Positions 15,748 to 24,626 are shown, counted from the first letter of the stretch. The stretch: 64,000 nt of DNA from Acrocarpospora corrugata (GCF_009687845.1 NZ_BLAD01000064.1:41956-105955), one strand, 5' to 3'. The notes: generated from the sequence alone by a model not told the origin. Made by a program: numbers and translations.

Positions 15748-16544
15748 CCGATCGCCATCGGCGCGCCCTTGGTGGATTTATCGTCTTTCCAGCCGTCGTG
15801 TCCGGATTCGGCGACCCAGCGGACGCCGTCGTAGCCGATCTGACGCAGGCCGTACTGCTGGGCGTGCGTGACGTACCAGGTCGCGACCAGCCAGCTGTCC
15901 TTCTTGGCCGCCGCGCCGAGCGCGCGGGTGAGCTCCTTGCGGGCGGCTTCCGGGGTGAGCTTGACCGGCTTCTCCGCGGGCGGGTACCAGCAGTGCACGG
16001 CCTTCGGGACCCGGCCGCCGAACGCGCCGGCCAGGATCACCGCGGTGGCCCGGTGGTCGGCGTACGCGCCGCCGTCGGCGGAACGTTGCACCTCCTGGGC
16101 GGCGTCGTGCAGCGGCATGTCCAGGTAGCCGTCCACCTTCTCCAGGGCGGCGAAGAACTTCCTGGTCGAGTAGACGGGGTCCAGCAACTGGTCCACGGTG
16201 CCCCAGCCCTGGGACGGGCGCTGCTGGAAGATGCCGACCGAGTCGCGGTCGCCGTACGGGATGTTGCTGAGCTTGGACTCCTGGATGGCGGTGATATAGG
16301 CGATCTCCAGGGCCCGCTCCGGCAGCTTGCGCCGGGCCGCCACGGCGGCGATGGTGGCCGCCACCTGGGACTGCTCGATGTCGAGTTCGAGCGTGCCGTC
16401 CGGGGTGGTGATCTGGCAGTGCTCGCCGAGCACGAACGGTTTCGCCCGGTTGAGCAGGTATTGGACCGCGAAGAAGATGCCGGCGCCCAGAACCACGAGG
16501 ATGGCCAGGATGATCAGGAGAGTTCTGGGGACGCGCGTTGTCAC
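15744..16544 (-). CDS. Membrane-anchored lysozyme-fold-like protein
   Basis: The 266-residue protein starts with a single transmembrane anchor (LLIILAILVVLGAGIFFAVQ). The extracellular part includes AYITAIQESKLSNIPYGDRD and GIFQQRPSQGWG, reminiscent of the catalytic-glutamate region and GIFQ motif of transglycosylase and lysozyme folds; the Glu of QESKL is a candidate acid. Related actinobacterial proteins are often named heavy-metal transporters in databases, which nothing here supports. I infer a peptidoglycan-facing enzyme or binding protein. It is divergent from dapE, with 38 bp between the starts. Confidence 0.65.
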   Translation of the reverse strand: MTTRVPRTLLIILAILVVLGAGIFFAVQYLLNRAKPFVLGEHCQITTPDGTLELDIEQSQVAATIAAVAARRKLPERALEIAYITAIQESKLSNIPYGDRDSVGIFQQRPSQGWGTVDQLLDPVYSTRKFFAALEKVDGYLDMPLHDAAQEVQRSADGGAYADHRATAVILAGAFGGRVPKAVHCWYPPAEKPVKLTPEAARKELTRALGAAAKKDSWLVATWYVTHAQQYGLRQIGYDGVRWVAESGHDGWKDDKSTKGAPMAIG

Positions 16545-16582
16545 GTCCCAGAACCTACCCGGACTCCCTAGGCTGGTGTTCC

Positions 16583-17629
16583 ATGCGATTGGATCAGGAC
16601 GTCAGGACGCTCACCGCAGAACTGGTGGACATCGCCTCGGAGAGCGGCCAGGAGAAGCCGCTCGCCGACGCCGTCGAGGCGGCGCTGGCCGGCCTCGGCC
16701 ACCTCACCGTGGACCGGGACGGCGCGAACATCGTGGCCCGCACCCACCTCGGCCGGGCCGAGCGGGTGGTGGTGGCCGGGCACCTGGACACCGTCCCGAT
16801 CGCCGGGAACCTGCCCAGCCGGGTCGAGGGCGACCGGCTGTACGGCTGCGGCGGCACCGACATGAAGAGCGGCGTGGCCGTCCAGCTCAAACTGGCCCTG
16901 CTGGCCGAGCCCAACCGCGACCTCACCCTGGTCTTCTACGACTGCGAGGAGATCGAGGCGGCCCGCAACGGCCTCGGCCTGCTGGTCCGCGAGCACCCAG
17001 ACTGGGTGCGCGGCGACTTCGCGGTGCTGATGGAGCCCACCGCCGGCGAGATCGAGGGCGGCTGCCAGGGCACCGTCCGGGCCGAGGTGGTCGCCACCGG
17101 CGTGCGCGCGCACAGCGCCAGGTCCTGGCTGGGGGTCAACGCGATCCACGGCTCCGCCGAGATCCTGAACCGGCTGATCGCGCTGGAGCCCAGGAAGCCG
17201 GTGGTGGACGGCCTGGCCTACCACGAGGGCGTGAACGCGGTCCTGATCAACGGCGGCCACGCCGGGAACGTGATCCCCGACGAGTGCGTGGTGACGGTCA
17301 ACTACCGGTTCGCGCCGGACCGGTCCGAGGAGCAGGCTCAGGCGTATCTGGCGGAGCTGTTCGACGGCTTCGAGGTCCGGATCGTGGACAGCGCGCCCGG
17401 GGCCAGGCCCGGCCTGGACCACCCGATCGCGGCGGCGTTCACGGCCATCGTCGGCGGCACGCCGCAGGCCAAGGTCGCCTGGACGGATGTGGCGCGTTTC
17501 TCCGCGCTCGGCGTGCCGGCCGTGAACTACGGCCCCGGCGACCCGGCACTCGCCCACAAGCGGGACGAATACGTGGAACTATCCAAGATCGTGGAGGCCG
17601 AGCGGGTCATGACCACCTGGCTGACCTGA
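16583..17629 (+). CDS. dapE: Succinyl-diaminopimelate desuccinylase
   Basis: The 348-residue protein is an M20 metallopeptidase-family enzyme. The zinc ligands are visible in order: His in AGHLDTVP near residue 72, the bridging Asp in GCGGTDMKSG, the catalytic Glu pair in YDCEEIEAARNG, and MEPTAGEIEGGCQG with the next ligand. The dimerisation domain begins at GVRAHSARSWLGVNAIH. It releases succinate from N-succinyl-LL-DAP, giving LL-DAP for lysine and wall synthesis. ATG 16583 removes 15 doubtful upstream codons. A strong hairpin lies just downstream, so transcription probably ends there. Confidence 0.92.
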   Translation: MRLDQDVRTLTAELVDIASESGQEKPLADAVEAALAGLGHLTVDRDGANIVARTHLGRAERVVVAGHLDTVPIAGNLPSRVEGDRLYGCGGTDMKSGVAVQLKLALLAEPNRDLTLVFYDCEEIEAARNGLGLLVREHPDWVRGDFAVLMEPTAGEIEGGCQGTVRAEVVATGVRAHSARSWLGVNAIHGSAEILNRLIALEPRKPVVDGLAYHEGVNAVLINGGHAGNVIPDECVVTVNYRFAPDRSEEQAQAYLAELFDGFEVRIVDSAPGARPGLDHPIAAAFTAIVGGTPQAKVAWTDVARFSALGVPAVNYGPGDPALAHKRDEYVELSKIVEAERVMTTWLT

Positions 17630-17661
17630 GCGCTGACCTGGGGGAATGTCCCCGGAAAGAA

Positions 17662-17707
17662 GAAAGTGGCTTTCCTCGCCGGCCATTTGGCGGGGAAAGC
17701 CACTTTC
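17662..17707 (+). terminator. Intrinsic-type hairpin terminator after dapE
   Basis: Two 19-nt arms (17662-17680 and 17689-17707) form a stem with a single G-T wobble around an 8-nt loop. There is no T-tract after it, which is common for actinobacterial terminators. It sits 33 nt after the dapE stop. Confidence 0.75.
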
Positions 17708-17828
17708 AGTCCCGAGCAGCACCCTCGACTCTTAGACGCGGCCTCCGCGAAAACCGGTTCCGCTCGTTTCCGAAGAATTTCAAGATTCTTTTCGGGAGCT
17801 TCCCGAGCCGCCGGTACCGTGGGTCGGC

Positions 17829-18623
17829 ATGAACACGATCCGGCCAGAACGACGCCAGGGACCTTCGCTCCTCCGCGGCAACCTGGTGACCGACTCCACC
17901 GCTGACCAGCGCCTGCTCGACCGGCGCGGCCCCGCCGACTGGGTGCACATGGATCCGTGGCGGGTGCTGCGCATCCAGGCTGAGTTCGTCGAGGGTTTCG
18001 GGGCGCTGGCCGAGCTGCCGCCCGCGGTCACCGTCTTCGGCTCGGCCCGTACCAAACCGGACTCGCCGGACTACGCGCTGGGCATCCGGCTCGGCCGGGC
18101 GCTGGCCGAGCAGGGCTACGCGGTCATCACCGGCGGCGGCCCCGGCTGCATGGAGGCCGCCAACAAGGGCGCGCTGGAGGCGGGCGGCATCTCGGTCGGC
18201 CTCGGCATCGAGCTCCCGCACGAGCAGCGCATGAACGAGTTCGTGGATCTCGGCGTCGAGTTCCGCTATTTCTTCGTCCGCAAGACCATGTTCGTCAAGT
18301 ACTCCTCCGGCTTCATCACCCTGCCGGGCGGCTTCGGCACCCTGGACGAGCTGTTCGAGGCGCTCACCCTGGTGCAGACCCGCAAGGTCACCTCCTTCCC
18401 CGTGGTCCTGATGGGCCGCCGGTTCTGGGGCCCGATGATCGACTGGATCAAGGACACGCTGCTCACCGAGGGCAAGATCTCGCCGCCGGACGTGGAGCTG
18501 ATCCGCTGCACCGACGACGTGGACGAGGCCATCCAGATCATCGCCGAGGCCGACCGGGTGCGCGGCGAGACCGAGGTCCACGAGCGGGAGTCGGTCCGGC
18601 AGACCGTGTCGGACGCCCAATAA
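17829..18623 (+). CDS. LOG family protein (TIGR00730 type), first copy
   Basis: The 264-residue protein has the Rossmann-like LOG fold. AVTVFGSARTKPDSP begins the domain near residue 68. The nucleotide loop ITGGGPGCMEAANKGA lies near residue 100, and the catalytic motif LPGGFGTLDELFE near residue 162. LOG proteins cleave nucleoside 5'-monophosphates to base and ribose 5-phosphate, some acting on cytokinin precursors and others as PpnN-type nucleosidases. The extra N-terminal 60 residues and the WGPMIDWIKDTLL segment fit the longer, PpnN-like branch. A second LOG gene follows after 10 nt. Confidence 0.85.
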   Translation: MNTIRPERRQGPSLLRGNLVTDSTADQRLLDRRGPADWVHMDPWRVLRIQAEFVEGFGALAELPPAVTVFGSARTKPDSPDYALGIRLGRALAEQGYAVITGGGPGCMEAANKGALEAGGISVGLGIELPHEQRMNEFVDLGVEFRYFFVRKTMFVKYSSGFITLPGGFGTLDELFEALTLVQTRKVTSFPVVLMGRRFWGPMIDWIKDTLLTEGKISPPDVELIRCTDDVDEAIQIIAEADRVRGETEVHERESVRQTVSDAQ

Positions 18624-18633
18624 GATGCGTTAA

Positions 18634-19200
18634 ATGTTTGTTTGTGTGTTCTGCTCGTCCAGCCAGCGGATCCACCCCAAATACCTGGAGCTGGCCCGCG
18701 AGGTCGGCGGCGAGCTGGCCCGGCGCGGCCACGGCCTGGTCAGCGGCGGCGCCATCGTGTCCTGCATGGGCGAGGTCGCCCGCGCCGCCCGCGCGGGCGG
18801 CGCGGCCACCGTCGGGGTGATCCCGCAGGCCCTGGTGGACATCGAGATCGCCGACACCGACTCGGCCGAACTCGTGGTCACCACCGACATGCGCGAGCGC
18901 AAGGGCATGATGGACACCCGCTCCGACGCCTTCCTGGTGCTGCCCGGCGGCATCGGCACGCTGGAGGAGCTGTTCGAGATCTGGACCGCACGGGTGCTCG
19001 GCCTGCACGTCAAACCGCTGGTCATCCTCGACCCCTGGGGCCTGTACGACCCGCTGAAGGCCCTGGTCGACGGCATGTACGACCAGGGCTTCACCCGGCC
19101 GAACGTGTTCGACGCGATCTCCTGGGCCACCGAGGTCCCCGAAGCCTTCGACCTTCTGGACAAACGCCAGCACGTCATCCCATTGACCGATCCAGACTGA
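18634..19200 (+). CDS. LOG family protein, second copy (Rv1205-like)
   Basis: The 188-residue protein is a compact LOG. It opens FVCVFCSSSQRIHPKYLELA, and the catalytic segment is LPGGIGTLEELFEIW. The nucleotide loop reads VSGGAIVSCMGEVARAA, so the usual Gly-Gly-Gly has become Gly-Gly-Ala, a change that may alter phosphate binding. VIPQALVDIE and TTDMRERKGMM with the conserved Arg-x-x-Lys are intact. Rv1205 of M. tuberculosis makes cytokinin-like products that are normally kept low. The gene follows the other LOG by 10 nt and is surely cotranscribed. Confidence 0.85.
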   Translation: MFVCVFCSSSQRIHPKYLELAREVGGELARRGHGLVSGGAIVSCMGEVARAARAGGAATVGVIPQALVDIEIADTDSAELVVTTDMRERKGMMDTRSDAFLVLPGGIGTLEELFEIWTARVLGLHVKPLVILDPWGLYDPLKALVDGMYDQGFTRPNVFDAISWATEVPEAFDLLDKRQHVIPLTDPD

Positions 19201-19251
19201 CCGTACCGGTTGACGGCATGGGACCCGTGGGAGTTGTGGCACGATTCGTAT

Positions 19252-19674
19252 GTGCTGGTCGTACTCGTGGTCGCCGCTCTGGCCGTGCTGGGATGCGTGG
19301 TGCTGGTCTCGCTGGGCCGAGGCGGTGAGCTCGCCGAGTTCCACCCCGACGTGCCGCCGCTGGAGCTGCCCGAGGCGGGGCAGCTGAACGCGGTCGACTT
19401 CATGTCCCTGCACCTGCCGATCGGCCTGGTCGGCTACCACACCCAGACCGTGGACGAGACCCTGGAACGGGCCGCCACCGCGCTGAGCGAGCGCGACACC
19501 AGGATCGCCGTGCTGGAGCAGCGGGTCGCCGAACTCCTGACCGGCCGCCTGCAGGCCCGCCAGGAGGCGTACGCGCGCCCGGCCGAACCGCCGAAGACCG
19601 AGCACCTGCCTGAGATGCCCAACGGCGCGCCCGCCTGGGAGGGTGACCGCGCCGACGTGGAGGAGGCGTGGTAG
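19252..19674 (+). CDS. Membrane-anchored DivIVA-like coiled-coil protein (Rv1209-like)
   Basis: The product has one N-terminal hydrophobic helix (LVVLVVAALAVLGCVVLVSL) and a short linker. A DivIVA-like segment follows, GLVGYHTQTVDETLERAATA, leading into a predicted coiled coil (LSERDTRIAVLEQRVAELL). I start it at GTG 19252, giving 140 residues with the helix at the very N-terminus; TTG 19210 is an in-frame alternative, and neither has a convincing ribosome site. DivIVA-type proteins mark curved membrane at poles and septa. It overlaps tag by 7 nt, the order also recalled in mycobacteria. Confidence 0.75.
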   Translation: MLVVLVVAALAVLGCVVLVSLGRGGELAEFHPDVPPLELPEAGQLNAVDFMSLHLPIGLVGYHTQTVDETLERAATALSERDTRIAVLEQRVAELLTGRLQARQEAYARPAEPPKTEHLPEMPNGAPAWEGDRADVEEAW

Positions 19675-20237
19675 ATCACGTGGTCCGCTGCGCCTGGGCG
19701 ACCTCGGATCCGCTCTACCTGAGCTACCACGACGAGGAGTGGGGCCGCCCGGTCCGGGACGACGACGGCGTCTACGAGCGGGTCACCCTGGAGGCGTTCC
19801 AGTCCGGCCTGTCCTGGATCACCATCCTGCGCAAGCGCGAGAACTTCCGGGCCGCCTTCGACGGCTTCCACCTCGCCAAGGTCGCCGCGTACGGCGAGGC
19901 CGACGTGCACCGCCTGCTGGCCGACCCCGGCATCGTCCGCAACCGCGCCAAGATCGAGGCCGCCGTCGCCAACGCCCGTGCCGCCCTGGACCTCCCGGCC
20001 GGCCTGTCCGCCCTGATCTGGAAGTACGCCGACCCGGACGCACCCATCCCGCAGACCATGGCCGACGTCCCCGCCACCACCCCCGGCTCGGTCGCGCTGG
20101 CCAAGGACCTCAAGAAGCACGGCTTCCGCTTCGTCGGCCCCACCACCGCGTACGCGCTGATGCAGGCCATCGGCCTGGTCGACGACCACCTCGCGGACTG
20201 CGTGGTCAGGGTGGGTAGGCGGCGAGCCGGAGCCTGA
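19668..20237 (+). CDS. tag: DNA-3-methyladenine glycosylase I
   Basis: The 189-residue protein starts at GTG 19668, after GGAGGAGG and overlapping the upstream stop. RCAWATSDPLYLSYHDEEWG holds the first zinc Cys and the Tag signature. FQSGLSWITILRKRENFR follows, with KKHGFRFVGPTTAYALMQAIG and the late DDHLADC that brings the final Cys. Tag excises 3-methyladenine from alkylated DNA as the first step of base excision repair. All hallmark residues I can check are present. The 3' end overlaps the convergent LtrA gene by 32 nt. Confidence 0.93.
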   Translation: MVDHVVRCAWATSDPLYLSYHDEEWGRPVRDDDGVYERVTLEAFQSGLSWITILRKRENFRAAFDGFHLAKVAAYGEADVHRLLADPGIVRNRAKIEAAVANARAALDLPAGLSALIWKYADPDAPIPQTMADVPATTPGSVALAKDLKKHGFRFVGPTTAYALMQAIGLVDDHLADCVVRVGRRRAGA

Positions 20238-21339
20238 TCCGCTTCCCGGTCACCAGCACCACCTGCCCGATCGCCTCCGCGCACAGCAGCGCCAGCACCG
20301 CCCACGGCGGCAGCTGCCCGGCCACCGCCAGCACCGCCAGCGGGACGAGCACCCCGGGCCCGGCCCAGCGCAGCGAGCGCCGCAGCGAGAACCCGAGCCG
20401 CATGCCCAGCCCGGCGAAGGTCAGCCGGAACAGCGCGAGACCGCCGCACAGCGTGATCGCCGCCCCGGCCGGCAGATGGTGGGCGTGGTCGGTGATCGCG
20501 GTGCCCAGCCCGGCCGCCATCGCGATCAGCGCGGCCACCACCGGGAAGTGCCCGATCCCCATCACGTCCCTGATCCGCTGGTTCTCGCCCTCCCGCAGCT
20601 TGGCCGCCGCGGTGGTCGCGCCGAACTCGAAGTAACCCCACCACAGCGCCGCGAACAGCACGAACCCGAGGACGGCGACCAGCCACGCGCCCGGCGCCCA
20701 GGTCGCGTCGACGGCGTTCACCGAGGACACCACCGACTCGCCCAGCACGATGATGACGAACAGCCCGACCCGCTCCACGATGTGGGACACGTTGTAGTCG
20801 CGGACCTGGGAGCGCTGCGCGTACACCAGGACGACCAGCTCGAAGGCGATCGCGGCCAGCCAGACGAACGGCCGCACGTCCTCCGCGACCAGCAGCGAGG
20901 CGGAGAAGACGGCGATGCTGCCGCCGTTGAACAGCATGATCCGGTTCAGGTTCCACTCGACGCCGGGGTCGCGCCCCAGCGGCAGCCAGAGCAGGAACAG
21001 CACTACCCGGGTGCCGACGAAGCCGAGCACGTAGGCGGGCGCCCGCTCGCCCAGCCCGTCAGGGACGGCCGCGCCCAGCACGCCCAGGAAGAGCATCCCG
21101 GCCAGCATCAGGAGCCTGGTCCTGGTGCCGCCGCTGCCGACCGTGTTGACGTAGACGGTGAAGGAGAGCCAGGCCCACCAGGCGGGCAGCAGCAGGACCA
21201 GGAACTCCCAGAACTCGTGCCAGCCCGGGTCGCCCTCCAGGTGGTGGGCGAGCTTGGCGATCGCGACCACGAAGACCAGGTCGAAGAAGAGCTCCAGCCA
21301 GCCGGGGCGCGAGCTGGCGGTCTCGGGGGTGACGGTCAC
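20206..21339 (-). CDS. LtrA family (low temperature requirement A) membrane protein
   Basis: The 377-residue protein starts at GTG 21339 (MTVTPETASSRPGWLELFFD). WLELFFDLVFVVAIAKLAHH is the family signature at residues 14-33, and HIVERVGLFVIIVLGESVV marks the second conserved block. About ten hydrophobic helices span the rest. LtrA proteins were first linked to cold growth in Listeria; their biochemical role is unknown. Its start overlaps the stop of the upstream PaaX-like regulator gene, so the two are translationally coupled, and the regulator may control this operon. Confidence 0.88.
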   Translation of the reverse strand: MTVTPETASSRPGWLELFFDLVFVVAIAKLAHHLEGDPGWHEFWEFLVLLLPAWWAWLSFTVYVNTVGSGGTRTRLLMLAGMLFLGVLGAAVPDGLGERAPAYVLGFVGTRVVLFLLWLPLGRDPGVEWNLNRIMLFNGGSIAVFSASLLVAEDVRPFVWLAAIAFELVVLVYAQRSQVRDYNVSHIVERVGLFVIIVLGESVVSSVNAVDATWAPGAWLVAVLGFVLFAALWWGYFEFGATTAAAKLREGENQRIRDVMGIGHFPVVAALIAMAAGLGTAITDHAHHLPAGAAITLCGGLALFRLTFAGLGMRLGFSLRRSLRWAGPGVLVPLAVLAVAGQLPPWAVLALLCAEAIGQVVLVTGKRIRLRLAAYPP

Positions 21340-22109
21340 GGGCTGCCATCCAGATTGCGGTCGACGAACGCGGCGGCCCGGGGAAGCAGCCGGGCCGCCT
21401 CCTGGTCGAAGTAGGCCCGTGCCTTCTCGCCCGGCCACCCGGGCGGCAGCAGAGCGGGCGGCAGCCCCGGGTCGCGGAACAGGAAGTTCCGCCAGGTGTG
21501 GACCAGCTGGCTGCGGATCGCGTACACCTGATCGTCGGGGGCGTCGTCCGGCAGCGAGGCGACCAAGGTCATCGCGCCCGCCAGCCAATCCTCGTACGCC
21601 AGCCCGATGGCGTCCAGGTCCCAGGCGCGGGCCACCAGATCGCGCGGATCGCCTTCCAGCACCGCCTCGAATCGGTCAGCCGATAACCCTAATCCGTCGA
21701 GTTCGGGCGACGGTCTCGGACCGATCCAGGTCGTCTCAGAAAGCGGGGCGTAGCCCAGGAACGAGAGGTCGGCGCGGAGCCGTTCGCGGCGCGGGCGCTC
21801 CCGGATCGGCTCCAGCACCAGCAGATGCCAGCGGCCCGGCCAGGTGACGGCAGCGCCCCGGTAGATCCGCGCGGCGGTCTGGTCGAGCCGTCTGGCGCAT
21901 TTGGGGGTGAGCCCGTAACCGGGGCCCTGCGGCAGCCGTACCGGGTCCAGCCAGCCCTGTCGCACCATCCGGGAGATCGCGGTGCGGACGGCGGGGGCGG
22001 CGACCTCCAGCGGGGCGAGCAGCCGGACCAGGGCCGCCACCGAGGCACGGCCGCCCCGCGTGCGCAGGTGGTCCCCGTAGAGATCGAAAAGCGCGGCTCG
22101 GGCGTTCAC
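21336..22109 (-). CDS. PaaX family transcriptional regulator
   Basis: The 257-residue protein starts at GTG 22109 (MNARAALFDLYGDHLRTRGG), the standard PaaX opening; GTG 22172 would add 21 residues. VAALVRLLAPLEVAAPAVRT and AISRMVRQGWLDPVR form the N-terminal winged helix. The middle (ARIYRGAAVTWPGRWHLLVL) and the C-terminal LVHTWRNFLFRDPGLPPALL are family signatures. PaaX represses phenylacetate genes in E. coli, with phenylacetyl-CoA as effector, but no paa genes are here. It is coupled to the LtrA gene and divergent from DUF3117. Confidence 0.88.
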   Translation of the reverse strand: MNARAALFDLYGDHLRTRGGRASVAALVRLLAPLEVAAPAVRTAISRMVRQGWLDPVRLPQGPGYGLTPKCARRLDQTAARIYRGAAVTWPGRWHLLVLEPIRERPRRERLRADLSFLGYAPLSETTWIGPRPSPELDGLGLSADRFEAVLEGDPRDLVARAWDLDAIGLAYEDWLAGAMTLVASLPDDAPDDQVYAIRSQLVHTWRNFLFRDPGLPPALLPPGWPGEKARAYFDQEAARLLPRAAAFVDRNLDGSP

Positions 22110-22292
22110 CCCACCAAGTGTGGGGTCAGGATCTGTCTCCGACAATGCATAGGTGGGCACGCTTTGATCCACAAAAGAGCCCCGGGCATTACCCTATTGA
22201 GCTCGGAGGCGGGATAATAGGACATCACAGAAGACGTGAATGCGCCGACCGCCTCCTCGGGGGCGGTCGACAACGCGGGAAGGGATACACGC

Positions 22293-22460
22293 ATGGCGGC
22301 GATGAAGCCGCGGACTGGTGACGGTCCGCTGGAGGTCACCAAGGAAGGCCGGGGCATTGTCATGCGGGTCCCGCTGGAGGGTGGTGGGCGGCTCGTCGTC
22401 GAACTGTCCGCGGATGAGGCCAGCGCCCTCGGCGACGCACTGAAGAACGTGGTCGGCTGA
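22293..22460 (+). CDS. DUF3117 family small protein
   Basis: The 55-residue protein starts at ATG 22293 behind a GGGAAGGGAT site. It reads MAAMKPRTGDGPLEVTKEGR and ends ADEASALGDALKNVVG, a near-invariant actinobacterial family of unknown function often annotated DUF3117. The upstream leader (about 22245-22270) can pair GACCGCC with GGCGGTC around a short loop, possibly a leader hairpin. The length and the whole sequence fit the family, so the gene call is firm even though the role is unknown. Confidence 0.9.
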   Translation: MAAMKPRTGDGPLEVTKEGRGIVMRVPLEGGGRLVVELSADEASALGDALKNVVG

Positions 22461-22583
22461 CCTAGCCGCATATCAATCGATATCGGCCCTGGCGGCGGGT
22501 GCGTCCCGCGCCGGGGCCGCTCTGTTTCCGCCATCGAACCTCCGCCCTCGACCGTCCGCCTCGAATGTCTTCCAGGAGTGACC

Positions 22584-23948
22584 GTGCCCATTCACACCCG
22601 ACTGACCGTCGCGCCGCACGCCGCCGCCGACGCGGAATTCCTGGCGGTCCCGTTCGGCCCCGACCTGGAGCCGGCGGTGGAGCTGCCCATCCCGCTGGCC
22701 GCCCTGCTGGCGCACTACCAGGTCAAAGGCGAGCCCGGCGAGGTCCTGGAGCTCCCCGTCGCGCACGGCGACGGCGTCCGGCGCATCCTCCTGTACGGCA
22801 TCGGCGACGACCTCCGCAAAGCGGGCGCGGCCCTGGGCGGCCGGGTCAAGGGCCGGCCGAGCCTGACAATCCTGCTCCCCCCGTCCGGCGACCTGGCCGC
22901 CCTGGTCGAGAGCGCGCTGCTGGCCGTCTACACCTTCACCATCGGCGAGATCCGCACCAAGGCCGTCGAGGAGATCGTCTTCGTCGGCGGCGACGCGGCC
23001 GCGATCCGGCGCGGCGAGGCGGCGGCCCGCGCCACCGCCGTGGCCCGCGACCTGGTCAACACCCCCGCCTCGGTCAAAACCCCCGGCTGGCTGGCCGCCC
23101 AGGCGGTGGAGTTCGGCGCGGGCGCCGGCCTCGGCGTCCGGGTCGACACCGAACTGACCGGCTTCGGCGGCATCCGCGCGGTCGGCCAGGGTTCGGCCAA
23201 CCCGCCGTGCCTGGTGGAGATGACCTACGAGCCCGCCTCCTACGACCGGCACGTGGTGCTGGTCGGCAAGGGCATCACCTTCGACAGCGGCGGTCTCTCG
23301 CTCAAGACCTCCGAGGGCATGAAGACCATGAAGACCGACATGGCGGGCGGCGCGGCCATCATCGCCGCGATGGGCGCGCTCGCCGAGTTCGGCTCAGGGG
23401 TCCGGGTCACCGGCCTGATCGCCTGCGCCGAGAACGCCTTCTCCGGCTCGTCCCAGCGCCCCAGCGACGTCATCGTCCAGTACGGCGGCCGCACCGTCGA
23501 GGTGCTCAACACCGACGCGGAGGGCCGCCTGGTCCTGGCCGACGCGCTCGCCTACGCCGACGCAGAACTGAACCCGGACGCGCTGGTGGACATCGCCACC
23601 CTGACCGGCGCGGCCAAGGTCGCCCTCGGCGCCGGCATCGGCGCGCTCTACGCCAACGACGAGAGCCTGGCCGCCGAACTGCTGGCCGCCAGCGAGCGCA
23701 CCGGCGACCGGCTGTGGCGGATGCCGCTGATCGACGACTACCTGAGCGACCTGGACTCCGACGTCGCCGACCTGGCCAACGTGGACAAGCGGATGTCCGG
23801 CGTGGCCGGCTCGGTGGCGGCGGCGCTGTTCCTGCGCGAGTTCGTGGGCAAGCGCCCGTGGGCGCACCTGGACATCGCAGGACCGGCCAGGGCCGAGAAG
23901 GGCGCGACCGGGTTCGGCGTCCGGATGCTGCTGGACTGGCTCAGCTGA
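22584..23948 (+). CDS. pepA: Leucyl aminopeptidase (M17)
   Basis: The 454-residue protein starts at GTG 22584, five nt after AGGAG. The C-terminal M17 catalytic domain shows metal and active-site motifs: VGKGITFDSGGLSLK with the lysine and first Asp near residue 230, MKTDMAGGAA, and the family pattern NTDAEGRL near residue 310 with its Arg and metal-binding Asp/Glu. Two metals activate water for removal of N-terminal residues from peptides. Some M17 proteins also bind DNA, but nothing here tests that. It overlaps the convergent methyltransferase gene by 8 nt. Confidence 0.92.
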   Translation: MPIHTRLTVAPHAAADAEFLAVPFGPDLEPAVELPIPLAALLAHYQVKGEPGEVLELPVAHGDGVRRILLYGIGDDLRKAGAALGGRVKGRPSLTILLPPSGDLAALVESALLAVYTFTIGEIRTKAVEEIVFVGGDAAAIRRGEAAARATAVARDLVNTPASVKTPGWLAAQAVEFGAGAGLGVRVDTELTGFGGIRAVGQGSANPPCLVEMTYEPASYDRHVVLVGKGITFDSGGLSLKTSEGMKTMKTDMAGGAAIIAAMGALAEFGSGVRVTGLIACAENAFSGSSQRPSDVIVQYGGRTVEVLNTDAEGRLVLADALAYADAELNPDALVDIATLTGAAKVALGAGIGALYANDESLAAELLAASERTGDRLWRMPLIDDYLSDLDSDVADLANVDKRMSGVAGSVAAALFLREFVGKRPWAHLDIAGPARAEKGATGFGVRMLLDWLS

Positions 23949-24567
23949 GTTTGACGGCGGCCAGCAGCCCGTCGCCGAGCGGGAGCATCAGCGGGCGCAG
24001 CCGCTCGTCCGCGCGCACCAGCTTGCCCAGCTCGCGGACGGCGACGGTGTCCGGGTCGCGCTGGGTGGGGTCGGCGACCCGGTCGTGCCAGAGGGCGTTG
24101 TCGAAGGCGACGATGCCGCCGACCCGGAGCAGCCGGATGGCTTCGGCCAGGTAGTCGCCGTACTCCTGCTTGGCGGCGTCGCAGAAGACCAGGTCGTAGC
24201 CGCCGTCGGCGAGGCGGGGCAGCACGTCCAGGGCGCGGCCGACGATCAGCCGGATCCGGCTGCCGGAGAAACCGCCCTCGGCGAAGGTCTGCCGGGCCAG
24301 GCGCTGGTGCTCGGGCTCGGAGTCCACACTGGTGAGAGTTCCGTCCGCGCGCATGCCGCGGAGCAGCCAGAGCCCGGACACCCCGCACCCGGTGCCGATC
24401 TCGACGACCGCGCGCGCGTTGATCGCCGTGGCGAGGAAGCTGAGCGCGGCCCCGCCACCAGGAAGGATGGGTGGCGCGCCCACCTCGGTGCCCCGCTGCC
24501 GCGCGGCTCGTAGCACCTCGTCCTCCGGGACGAAGTCCTCCGCATGAGCCAGGCTCGCCGTATTCAT
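23941..24567 (-). CDS. SAM-dependent O-methyltransferase (Rv1220c-like)
   Basis: The 208-residue protein is a catechol-O-methyltransferase-type enzyme. AVVEIGTGCGVSGLWLLRGM is SAM motif I, TLTSVDSEPEHQRLA motif II, and YDLVFCDAAKQEYGDYLAEA the metal-binding Asp region, with IVAFDNALW near residue 155. It should methylate a vicinal hydroxyl group using a divalent metal; the substrate is unknown. The start ATG 24567 gives MNTASLAHAEDFVPEDEVL. It is divergent from sigE and sits in the same position as Rv1220c of M. tuberculosis, so the shared region probably holds stress-regulated promoters. Confidence 0.9.
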   Translation of the reverse strand: MNTASLAHAEDFVPEDEVLRAARQRGTEVGAPPILPGGGAALSFLATAINARAVVEIGTGCGVSGLWLLRGMRADGTLTSVDSEPEHQRLARQTFAEGGFSGSRIRLIVGRALDVLPRLADGGYDLVFCDAAKQEYGDYLAEAIRLLRVGGIVAFDNALWHDRVADPTQRDPDTVAVRELGKLVRADERLRPLMLPLGDGLLAAVKLS

Positions 24568-24600
24568 GGTTCTGAAGCGTAGGGGAGTAAGCCCCGAACG

Positions 24601-24626
24601 GGAACTCACGCCACAACGAGGACGTT
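24601..24626 (+). promoter_or_regulatory. Predicted ECF sigma (SigE-type) promoter upstream of sigE
   Basis: GGAAC at 24601-24605 and CGTT at 24623-24626, separated by 17 nt, match the -35/-10 consensus of SigE-type ECF factors (GGAAC and CGTT). The element lies about 80 nt before the sigE start codon and implies positive autoregulation. No transcript data support it. Confidence 0.55.

Noticed and set aside
21340..21588. Longer N-terminus for the LtrA protein
   Set aside because: The extension lies fully inside the PaaX gene and lacks family resemblance; GTG 21339 is coupled to the PaaX stop.
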